Below are positions 1-5,384 of a stretch of DNA of 11,673 nucleotides, in pieces; position 1 is the stretch's first letter; each line of letters opens with the position of its first letter. The notes beneath the pieces are model-generated. The model was not told the origin of the DNA. It worked only from the letters and a program-made list of their open reading frames with translations, and did no database searches. The stretch comes from Lachnospiraceae bacterium (GTDB lineage: Bacteria; Bacillota; Clostridia; Lachnospirales; Lachnospiraceae). Both the position numbers and the translations under genes were made by a program. The stretch is taken from NCBI GenBank assembly GCA_020860745.1, contig JAJBTR010000327.1:1-11673 (forward strand), in the 5' to 3' direction.

Positions 1-10
1 AGGGGACAAA

Positions 11-988
11 ATGTATACGATAGAAGATTTTATTTCCCAGGAAAGGCAGCATCTGTCGCCCAACACTATTTCAGGAAAACATATCATTGAATCCATAGAA
101 TCCTCAGATATGACTATACATATGTCATTCTTCGGGAAAGAAGAAAATATATCCATTTCCCTTCACCCGAATGAACTTATGCCGCCGCAGGATTTTCCCC
201 TGCACAATCATGATTTTTTCGAATTATTATATGTTTATCATGGTTCCGCTGTTCAGAAGCTTCAGCACGAGACCCGTATCCTCAGACAACATACAGCCTG
301 TCTTTTTACACCCAATGTGCAACACTGCATTTATACAAAGCAGGAAGATGATATTTTAATCAACATACTGATTAATCCAAAGGTATTTCAAAAATCCTTT
401 TCTACTTCACTAAGTGAAAATGATCTGATTTACCGTTTTTTTGCTGACACTATTCTTCGGGATAATACAGAAACAAAGATTATTTATTTTGAGAATTCTT
501 CAGATCGAATCTCCACTTTGGTAGAATCTATTGTGTTGGAATATATCAACGAACAGCCCTGTTATCAGTCCACTTTGCAGGCTTATCTGCTGATCCTCTT
601 TAATGAATTGATACGGGATCACGTTTCCCATTTCAACCAGCAAAACATTGGCTCCTGCAACACAAGCAAGATTATCAGCTATATTTATGAGCATTTATCC
701 ACGGTCACATTGACCAATCTGGCGGATGAGTTCCACTATTCCTCAAACTACATTTCTAAAATGCTGAAAGATTATACCGGTAAGAATTATTCGACCCTGA
801 TACAGGATATGCGTCTGGAAAAGGCAACTCATCTTCTTACAGAAGAAAACCTTTCTCCGAAAGACACCACACTCATGCTCAGTTTTTATGATACAAGCTA
901 TTTTACTAAAGTTTTCAAAAAGAAATATCTCCTTACTCCGGCTCAATATAAAAAAATGAAATGTCGTGAAACGTCACCGGGGAGGTGA
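11..988 (+). CDS. AraC/XylS-family transcriptional regulator with N-terminal cupin sensor
   Basis: A predicted cytoplasmic DNA-binding regulator of 325 residues, the usual length for cupin-type AraC proteins. An N-terminal cupin-like half has histidine-rich strands at about residues 50-110 (LHPNE, then FPLHNHDFFELLYV). Such domains bind a small ligand, often a sugar, in this family. The C-terminal AraC DNA-binding domain spans about residues 217-316. Its first helix-turn-helix is around LTNLADEFHYSSNYISKMLK, and the conserved tail is SYFTKVFKKKY...TPAQYKK. The ATG follows AGGGGAC closely, so this start is well supported; the promoter lies outside the window. The gene appears AT-richer in codon choice (TTT, AAT, TAT frequent) than the genes from 1.8 to 10.5 kb, which could mean a different history. 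Its last codons and stop lie inside the terminator hairpin. The regulated genes are unknown and no target operon is adjacent on its strand. The family call is secure; the ligand is not known. Confidence 0.93.
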   Translation: MYTIEDFISQERQHLSPNTISGKHIIESIESSDMTIHMSFFGKEENISISLHPNELMPPQDFPLHNHDFFELLYVYHGSAVQKLQHETRILRQHTACLFTPNVQHCIYTKQEDDILINILINPKVFQKSFSTSLSENDLIYRFFADTILRDNTETKIIYFENSSDRISTLVESIVLEYINEQPCYQSTLQAYLLILFNELIRDHVSHFNQQNIGSCNTSKIISYIYEHLSTVTLTNLADEFHYSSNYISKMLKDYTGKNYSTLIQDMRLEKATHLLTEENLSPKDTTLMLSFYDTSYFTKVFKKKYLLTPAQYKKMKCRETSPGR

Positions 989-1001
989 CGCTTCGCTTTT
1001 T
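966..1001 (+). terminator. Intrinsic terminator of the AraC gene, overlapping its stop codon; probably bidirectional
   Basis: CGTCACC (972-978) pairs with GGTGACG (984-990) around a 5-base loop. After one mismatch (971/991), GTGAA (966-970) pairs with TTCGC (992-996), including one G-T wobble. TTTTT follows at 997-1001, then ACTTTT. The stop codon TGA (986-988) is in the 3' arm. On the minus strand the same stem is followed, about 12 bases later, by a run of T, so it can also serve the convergent GntR gene. Confidence 0.8.
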
Positions 1002-1043
1002 ACTTTTCCCGTTTTTATTTCATACAACTACAAGCAGAATACA

Positions 1044-1784
1044 TTATGAACGCCCCTGCATTTTCAGAACATCTTTTGTTGCTTCTTCCAGATGCTGTGT
1101 CATCATCCGGCAGGCCGATTCGCCATTTCCCTCTGTTATAGCCAGCAGAATCTTCTCATGTTCCAGACGAATCCGCAGATATCTCTCTTCCTGCTGTTTT
1201 TTCGTACCATCACATAACAGGGCAGTCAGGGACTCTCCAATAATATTCCTGCATACCTGAAGCATAATCCCGTACATGGCATTCCCGGATGCTCTGGCAA
1301 CGATCTGATGAAACTGCAGATCACAGGAGATAAACTCTTCCGGATTTCCTGCCGTCTCTTCCGATTGTTGCAGCACTTTTATCATATCAGCCAGATCCTG
1401 CTGTGTCCGTCTTTTCGATGCGAGGGAGGCCGCATCGCACTCCGTGGTCAGCCGGAATTCCAGGATTTCCTTAATCGTCAGCTTCTGAAACTGAATTACA
1501 TTTTCCAGAGTCTGCACCGCGTTATCCACATTTAACTCCTGCACTACAGCTCCGCTGCTGCCCGACTGTATTTTGATGTAACCATCACGCTCCAGGACCC
1601 GCATAGCCTCACGAATTGTAGGACGGCTCCGCTGCATCATCTCCATCATTTTCCGTTCCGACGGCAGGTGCTCTCCCGGCTGAATGTCTCCGTTTAAAAT
1701 CAGCTGCCGGATCTGCTCATATATTTCCTCACTGGCTCTCGTGGTCTTCACCGGCTGCAGCGCAACTTTAATCTCGTTTTTCAT
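1044..1784 (-). CDS. GntR-family (FadR subfamily, FCD domain) transcriptional regulator
   Basis: A 246-residue one-component DNA-binding regulator. The N-terminal winged helix is at about residues 14-82, with the GntR signature GEHLPSERKM...SRPTIREAMRVLERDGYI. An all-helical FCD ligand-binding domain follows at about 100-240. The FCD metal-binding pattern is visible: D155 and H159 in DLQFH, then H209 in EHEKIL and H231 in TQHLEEA. In this subfamily such sites hold a metal and often sense organic acids or sugar acids; the ligand here cannot be read from sequence. The start ATG overlaps the stop of the upstream NYN gene as ATGA, and CGAGGA/GGAG lies just upstream, so translation is probably coupled to the NYN gene. 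Transcription probably ends at the hairpin at 966-1001. The target operon is not evident. Autoregulation is common in the family but no operator could be identified with confidence. Confidence 0.93.
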   Translation of the reverse strand: MKNEIKVALQPVKTTRASEEIYEQIRQLILNGDIQPGEHLPSERKMMEMMQRSRPTIREAMRVLERDGYIKIQSGSSGAVVQELNVDNAVQTLENVIQFQKLTIKEILEFRLTTECDAASLASKRRTQQDLADMIKVLQQSEETAGNPEEFISCDLQFHQIVARASGNAMYGIMLQVCRNIIGESLTALLCDGTKKQQEERYLRIRLEHEKILLAITEGNGESACRMMTQHLEEATKDVLKMQGRS

Positions 1785-2635
1785 CTCCGTGTCCTCGGCT
1801 TTTTCTTTTTTGAAGTGCTTCCTGACGAATTGCCGCTCTGCGGATTATTATCCTGCTGCCCCGGCGCTTCTTTCCTGCGGACATAAGCGATCGGCGAGCT
1901 CTGCTTGCCGTCAGACTTCTCCATCACGACCTCCAGCCCGTCAATCATCCGGATAAACTCGCTGAACTTCCGGTATTTGCCGTAATTGCGCTCATCAAAA
2001 TCCGGATATTTCCGGGTCAGCAGACGCCCCAGCTCAGACAGCAGCATACTGCCGTCCTCATCCGAATTCTTATCAATAATATCAAAAACAGTACGCTTGA
2101 TTTTAGACAGCTTGGTGATCGGGGATGTCTCCACCGAGGTATCTTCCTCCTCCGCAGCCGCTGCATCGCCGCTCCCGTTCTGCTCCTCCTCCACAGTATT
2201 CTGGAAAAGGACATCCAGAACCTTAAACTCCTCGCAGGAACGGACGAAGGCTTTGGGCGTCTTGGACTCGCCCATGCCGATGACAATCTTTCCCGCCTCC
2301 CGCAGGCGCATCGCCAACCGGGTAAAATCGCTGTCCGAGGACACGATGATAAACCCGTCCACATTATCCGTATACAAAATATCCATCGCATCGATGATCA
2401 TCGAAGAATCCGACGCATTTTTCCCCGTGGTGTAGCTGTACTGCTGCATCGGAATGATAGAATTCTCCAGAAGGCACTCTTTCCAGGTCTTCTTCGTCCG
2501 ATCCGTCCAGTCACCGTAAGCCCGGCGGACGCTGACCCCGCCGTATGACTTCGCCTCGTTCAGCATTACCGATACATACTTCGGTGAAATATTGTCCACA
2601 TCAATCAGTAGCGCAAATTTATTTTCTTCTGCCAT
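1781..2635 (-). CDS. NYN-domain (LabA/DUF88-like) putative ribonuclease with C-terminal OST-HTH/LOTUS-like domain
   Basis: A 284-residue predicted cytoplasmic RNase-like protein. The NYN domain (PIN-like fold) covers about residues 5-145. It carries the expected acidic residues: D12 and D14 in LIDVDN, D76 and D82 in the SDSSMIIDAMD segment, and D101 and D103 in SSDSDF. The GMGESKTPKAFVRSCEEF segment is also typical of this family. An acidic linker (about 147-170, rich in E and A) leads to an OST-HTH/LOTUS-like module at about 172-254, a putative RNA-binding fold. The C-terminus is a low-complexity Gly/Ser tail ending in the basic stretch KKKKPRTRR. An AGGGAGG site 5-6 bases before the ATG fixes the start. 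It lies 135 bases after the AraC gene with no terminator seen between, and overlaps the downstream GntR gene by 4 bases. The RNA substrate and any link to the GntR regulator are unknown. Confidence 0.9.
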   Translation of the reverse strand: MAEENKFALLIDVDNISPKYVSVMLNEAKSYGGVSVRRAYGDWTDRTKKTWKECLLENSIIPMQQYSYTTGKNASDSSMIIDAMDILYTDNVDGFIIVSSDSDFTRLAMRLREAGKIVIGMGESKTPKAFVRSCEEFKVLDVLFQNTVEEEQNGSGDAAAAEEEDTSVETSPITKLSKIKRTVFDIIDKNSDEDGSMLLSELGRLLTRKYPDFDERNYGKYRKFSEFIRMIDGLEVVMEKSDGKQSSPIAYVRRKEAPGQQDNNPQSGNSSGSTSKKKKPRTRR

Positions 2636-2770
2636 TTTTCCTCCCTGTTCTGCCGGCCATCCTGTGATATGTGATCACTCTCAGGCTCTGATCATCCTAT
2701 TCATTTATACATTGTCCCGCAACAACGCAGAATCATATTCTCATACAGCTCTGGCATCCATTAGAACCTG

Positions 2771-3760
2771 TTACAAATCAGTCGATCCTGCCCTCATCTC
2801 AAGCCGATATTTCCGCGGCGTTGTCTGATACTGCTTTTGAAAAATCCGGTGAAAATAACTCTGATTTTCATATCCCACGGCCAGCCCCACATCCAGCACC
2901 GACATGGATGTGTGCGCAAGCAGATAGGCCGCCTGGTTCAGCCGTTTTTCCTGCAAAAGCTCCGTGTAGGTCCTCCCTGTCTGCCGCCGGATCTCCCGGG
3001 AGAGCCAGCTCAGGTCATAGTGCAGAATCTGTGCCAGTTCAGACAGCTCCCCGTCCCGGTAATGCTCCTCCACATAACGGAGGACGGAAAGCACCAGCTG
3101 CTGCTCGCCCACAGCGTCCGTCTCCATCCTGTCCATGTGATTCATCAGCTGCAAAAACAAAAGCCCCATCGTGATCTGGTTCGTGCTGCGCTTATTCGGC
3201 TGCCGGTTATGCAGCGTCCAGATCAGATTCTCCACAAGATTCTGCACCGGCAGCACATCCGCGACTTTAAAGTGCATATAGCCCGCACCCCCGGCATCAC
3301 TCCTTAAGCAATTTACCACAAACTCCCGCAGGGCATTGGGCTCATCCGTCATCATCCGGAGCACCTGATCAAAAAACTCCGGCAGGATAATAAAATTCAC
3401 AGCCACATCATCCATCCCGGCCGGAAAAATCTCCTGCTCGGCCTGCTGATTCAGCAACAGAAGTTCTCCGGCTGCCAGAGTCACATCGTGTCCGTTAATC
3501 CGCTGACGGGTGGAGCCGGAACACATATAAATCATTTCCACATAGTCGTGGGTGTGTTTCGGGAAATGGACAAAACGGGTGTGCTTGCGCACCTCTATAA
3601 GCTTGCCGGAATCCAGCAGCCGCCGCGCTTCCACCATCCGGATCTCCCCGCCGGTTTCCTCCGATGTATACAATTCCCTGTCGACCTCCGGATTCCCTTG
3701 CAGAAGTTTTTCCTCCTCCGGGGTAATTTTTTTCAACTCTTTATATAGAGTTCTGTCCAT
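2771..3760 (-). CDS. AraC-family transcriptional regulator with N-terminal cupin domain
   Basis: A predicted cytoplasmic transcription activator or repressor. The N-terminal cupin-like domain is recognised by FVHFPKHTHDYVEMIYM and GHDVTLAAGELLLLN. The C-terminal AraC DNA-binding domain occupies the last 100 residues: ELAQILHYDLSWLSREIRR forms the first helix-turn-helix, and YENQSYFHRIFQKQYQTTPRKYR is the family's conserved tail. The open frame extends upstream to 3808, but no Shine-Dalgarno precedes that ATG. The internal ATG at 3760 has GAGG about 9 bases upstream and gives MDRTLYKELKK, so I prefer it (329 residues). The gene is divergent from the PPIase gene at 4006 and shares a roughly 245-base intergenic region with it. 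It is followed in the same direction by the NYN and GntR genes without a clear terminator, so the three may be partly co-transcribed. The ligand and targets are unknown. Confidence 0.92.
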   Translation of the reverse strand: MDRTLYKELKKITPEEEKLLQGNPEVDRELYTSEETGGEIRMVEARRLLDSGKLIEVRKHTRFVHFPKHTHDYVEMIYMCSGSTRQRINGHDVTLAAGELLLLNQQAEQEIFPAGMDDVAVNFIILPEFFDQVLRMMTDEPNALREFVVNCLRSDAGGAGYMHFKVADVLPVQNLVENLIWTLHNRQPNKRSTNQITMGLLFLQLMNHMDRMETDAVGEQQLVLSVLRYVEEHYRDGELSELAQILHYDLSWLSREIRRQTGRTYTELLQEKRLNQAAYLLAHTSMSVLDVGLAVGYENQSYFHRIFQKQYQTTPRKYRLEMRAGSTDL

Positions 3761-3835
3761 ATTCCGTATCCTCAGCACACTTTTTTCCTTACCATATAAC
3801 CATACCACAATTATCCATAGAAAGAAACTGAAATT

Positions 3836-3847
3836 TTATCGCGATAA
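3836..3847. promoter_or_regulatory. 12-base perfect palindrome in the divergent AraC/PPIase intergenic region (possible operator)
   Basis: TTATCGCGATAA is a perfect 12-base palindrome about 76 bases upstream of the AraC start and 160 bases upstream of the PPIase gene. A palindrome of this size is expected about three times by chance in a window of this length, so only its intergenic location makes it worth noting. Confidence 0.2.
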
Positions 3848-3914
3848 TGATACAGACCCAGGATTGAAAATGCTGCAGAAGCTGTAAATATCCCCAATTC
3901 TGAATAATTACAAA

Positions 3915-3944
3915 TTGCTATCTTTCCTTACTCTGTGATATACT
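3915..3944 (+). promoter_or_regulatory. Putative sigma-70-type promoter of the PPIase gene
   Basis: A TTGCTA -35 element (3915-3920) and a TATACT -10 element (3939-3944) are separated by 18 bases, about 60 bases before the ATG at 4006. The -10 box is a good match and the -35 box is moderate. Confidence 0.5.
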
Positions 3945-4005
3945 ATCTTTGATCCGGAATAACAGATTTTGATTATGTGGCAGGATACAGAGAAAGGCAG
4001 ATCAA

Positions 4006-4959
4006 ATGAAATTAGGAAACTACAAAGGACTTCGCGTTAGACGGCCGGACCTCACGGTAACAGAGGCGCAGGTCGACCGGGTTTTAAAAAAAGAGCAGCG
4101 CAAAAATGCCGTGGTATACAACATCGACGACCGCCCGGCCAACTGGGGCGACCCGGCCGTGATCGACTACATCCTCCGGTGTGACGGAAAAGCGGTCGCC
4201 AACGGGAAACGGCACAACTATCCCCTGCTTCTCGGCTCCCATACTTTTGTCAAAGGATTCGAGGAAGCGATCATCGGGCATCAGATCGGGGATGTGTTTG
4301 AAGTCGCCACTACCTTTCCCTTAAACTACCGCGTCAGCGAATTATCGGGGCGGGTCGGAGTTTTCAGCATTCGTTTAAACGCAATCCGTCTTCCGGAATA
4401 CCAGACGCTGGACGATGATTTTGCCCGGGATTTTTCTGACTATGATACGTTGGGAGAGTGGTGCAGTGCAATCCGGGAAGAGCTGACCGAACGGCGGCAG
4501 ACTTCCGCCAGCGAAAAACTGTCCCGGGAACTGTTAGATCAGATTATTGCGGACTCAAAGATTCCCATCGACCGCAAGCTGAAAAACGATGTGTTCGAGT
4601 CCCTGTATGAAGATTTCCTCTTTGAACTGGAAGACAACGGCATGTCCCTGGAAACTTACTGCAAGCGTTCCCGGCAGACGCCGAAACAGATCCGCAGTCA
4701 GAAAATGGAGGAAGCGGTCCGTGTCATTCAGTCCGAATCTGTCCTCCACGCCATCATCGACCGGGAACATCTGCTGGTCTCCGCGGAAGAAATTTACGAG
4801 GAAATGACCGCACTGGCCGAAGAAGAGGGCGAGGATTACGATACTTTCACACAGATGATCGGCGAGGAAGAGATGGACAGTATTCTGGATCAGCTCGGTC
4901 TGGAGAAAGCGCTGCAGTTCGTGATGGATCACGCCATTTATGTTGACGAAGACCTGTGA
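4006..4959 (+). CDS. Trigger-factor-like FKBP-type peptidyl-prolyl isomerase lacking the ribosome-binding domain
   Basis: A 317-residue predicted cytoplasmic chaperone/PPIase. The first residues, MKLGNYKGLRV, match the point in bacterial trigger factors just before the PPIase domain. The N-terminal ribosome-binding domain with its GFRxGKxP-type signature is absent, and nothing like it precedes the gene. Trigger factor is usually about 430 residues. The FKBP-type domain is at about residues 45-128 (GDPAVIDYILRCDGKAV, then LLLGSHTFVKGFEEAIIGHQ, then TTFPLNYRVSELSG). Several aromatic positions of a classic FKBP pocket look replaced, so isomerase activity is not certain. Residues 132-317 resemble the trigger-factor C-terminal substrate-binding arm (LDDDFARDFSDYDTL, then KIPIDRKLKNDVFESLY) and are helical and acidic. 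The start is supported by GAGAAAGGCAG upstream and a plausible promoter at 3915-3944. The TGA stop overlaps a possible GTG start (GTGA, 4956-4959) of a short downstream frame. It is probably a second, non-ribosomal trigger-factor paralogue; the client proteins are unknown. Confidence 0.85.
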   Translation: MKLGNYKGLRVRRPDLTVTEAQVDRVLKKEQRKNAVVYNIDDRPANWGDPAVIDYILRCDGKAVANGKRHNYPLLLGSHTFVKGFEEAIIGHQIGDVFEVATTFPLNYRVSELSGRVGVFSIRLNAIRLPEYQTLDDDFARDFSDYDTLGEWCSAIREELTERRQTSASEKLSRELLDQIIADSKIPIDRKLKNDVFESLYEDFLFELEDNGMSLETYCKRSRQTPKQIRSQKMEEAVRVIQSESVLHAIIDREHLLVSAEEIYEEMTALAEEEGEDYDTFTQMIGEEEMDSILDQLGLEKALQFVMDHAIYVDEDL

Positions 4960-5081
4960 GCTGTTTTATAAAGAAAATCAATCTTAAAGACGCTCCGGAT
5001 CAACCTATGCAGGATAATCCGAATCCTGCGCCGGAAAACAGGTATAAAAAAACTCCTCTTACAGATACTAATCCCAGGTGA
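4956..5081 (+). CDS. Candidate short leader ORF (41 codons from GTG; 24 codons from internal ATG at 5007)
   Basis: An open frame starts with a GTG that overlaps the PPIase stop as GTGA and ends with TGA at 5079-5081. An internal ATG at 5007 would give MQDNPNPAPENRYKKTPLTD plus four residues. The Shine-Dalgarno signals are weak for both starts (GAAGA; GGAT about 7 bases before 5007). The product would be short and hydrophilic, rich in Pro, Asn and Lys, with no recognised domain. It matters because the frame runs through the whole 5' arm of the hairpin that masks the next gene's ribosome binding site, and its stop lies in the apical stem. A 41-codon open frame can occur by chance, so this is a hypothesis about a leader peptide and not a firm gene. 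Confidence 0.25.
   Translation: MSCFIKKINLKDAPDQPMQDNPNPAPENRYKKTPLTDTNPR
5009..5029 (+). repeat. Small hairpin downstream of the PPIase gene
   Basis: GCAGGAT (5009-5015) pairs perfectly with ATCCTGC (5023-5029) around a 7-base loop. An outer TCCGG (4994-4998) can pair with CCGGA (5031-5035). No T-run follows on either strand, so it does not look like a terminator. It may be part of the leader structure before the small-protein gene. Confidence 0.4.
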
Positions 5082-5120
5082 ACGAAAGAACTGTCACCTG
5101 AAATCTGTGAAAGGAGTTTT
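5046..5120. promoter_or_regulatory. Long hairpin that sequesters the small-protein RBS and resembles a minus-strand intrinsic terminator
   Basis: Three nested helices are visible. AAAACTCCT (5049-5057) pairs with AGGAGTTTT (5112-5120). TTACAGAT (5059-5066) pairs with ATCTGTGA (5103-5110), with one G-U. CAGGTGA (5075-5081) pairs with TCACCTG (5094-5100). The internal loop is 8 bases on the left and 2 on the right. The 3' foot contains the AAAGGAG ribosome binding site of the gene starting at 5127, so in RNA the site would be paired. On the minus strand the stem is followed directly by seven T (5052-5046), a canonical intrinsic terminator that would stop transcripts from the MATE gene. On the plus strand TTTTATTATTAT follows, which is a weaker terminator-like tract. 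Confidence 0.7.
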
Positions 5121-5126
5121 ATTATT

Positions 5127-5312
5127 ATGTCTGATAAACAGAACAGAAATCCCGAAGACGGCTGCGACTGCCTGGGGCAGTCCGCCTCCGCGACGGAGCA
5201 GACCGGACTGATTCCCTCCGCTCCCCTCAAGAAAAGTGAAATCGAGGCGTATCGCATGATGTATCCCTACCCGCCGCCGCTCGTAAAAAAAGAAGACGAC
5301 CACGCAAAATAG
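5127..5312 (+). CDS. Small uncharacterised protein (61 residues)
   Basis: I do not recognise this protein. It is hydrophilic, with no signal peptide or membrane segment, and starts MSDKQNRNPEDGCDCLGQ. It has a CxC pair (C13, C15), a Ser/Ala/Thr-rich middle, a charged patch (LKKSEIEAYR) and a tyrosine/proline block, YPYPPPL, before a charged tail. A strong Shine-Dalgarno (AAAGGAG) lies 10 bases before the ATG, which is the main reason to accept it as a gene. That site is buried in the 5046-5120 hairpin, so expression is probably controlled at translation or by readthrough. It lies on the same strand as the PPIase gene, about 170 bases downstream, and converges with the MATE gene. No terminator is clear after its stop. 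The YPYPPPL block could be a short interaction motif, but that is speculation. Confidence 0.6.
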   Translation: MSDKQNRNPEDGCDCLGQSASATEQTGLIPSAPLKKSEIEAYRMMYPYPPPLVKKEDDHAK

Positions 5313-5384
5313 TGCCTGCCTGATTGCACCAATTAAAGTGTTGCTCTGCGAAATGTCCGCCCTGTGGGTACTTCGCACAAACGC

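Noticed and set aside
2670..2696. Two TGATCA sites about 20 bases apart upstream of the NYN gene as a GntR operator.
   Set aside because: Each is a common 6-base palindrome and they do not match the usual FadR-type operator spacing or sequence, so there is no basis for calling an operator.
2690..2735. A TATAAA box with TTCTGC 17 bases upstream (minus strand) as the NYN promoter.
   Set aside because: The -35 element is poor, and the upstream AraC gene has no visible terminator, so a separate promoter could not be supported.
5340..5372. TGCGAA/TTCGCA inverted repeat between the small gene and the MATE gene as a shared terminator.
   Set aside because: A 6-base-pair stem with a 19-base loop and no T-run is too weak to call.
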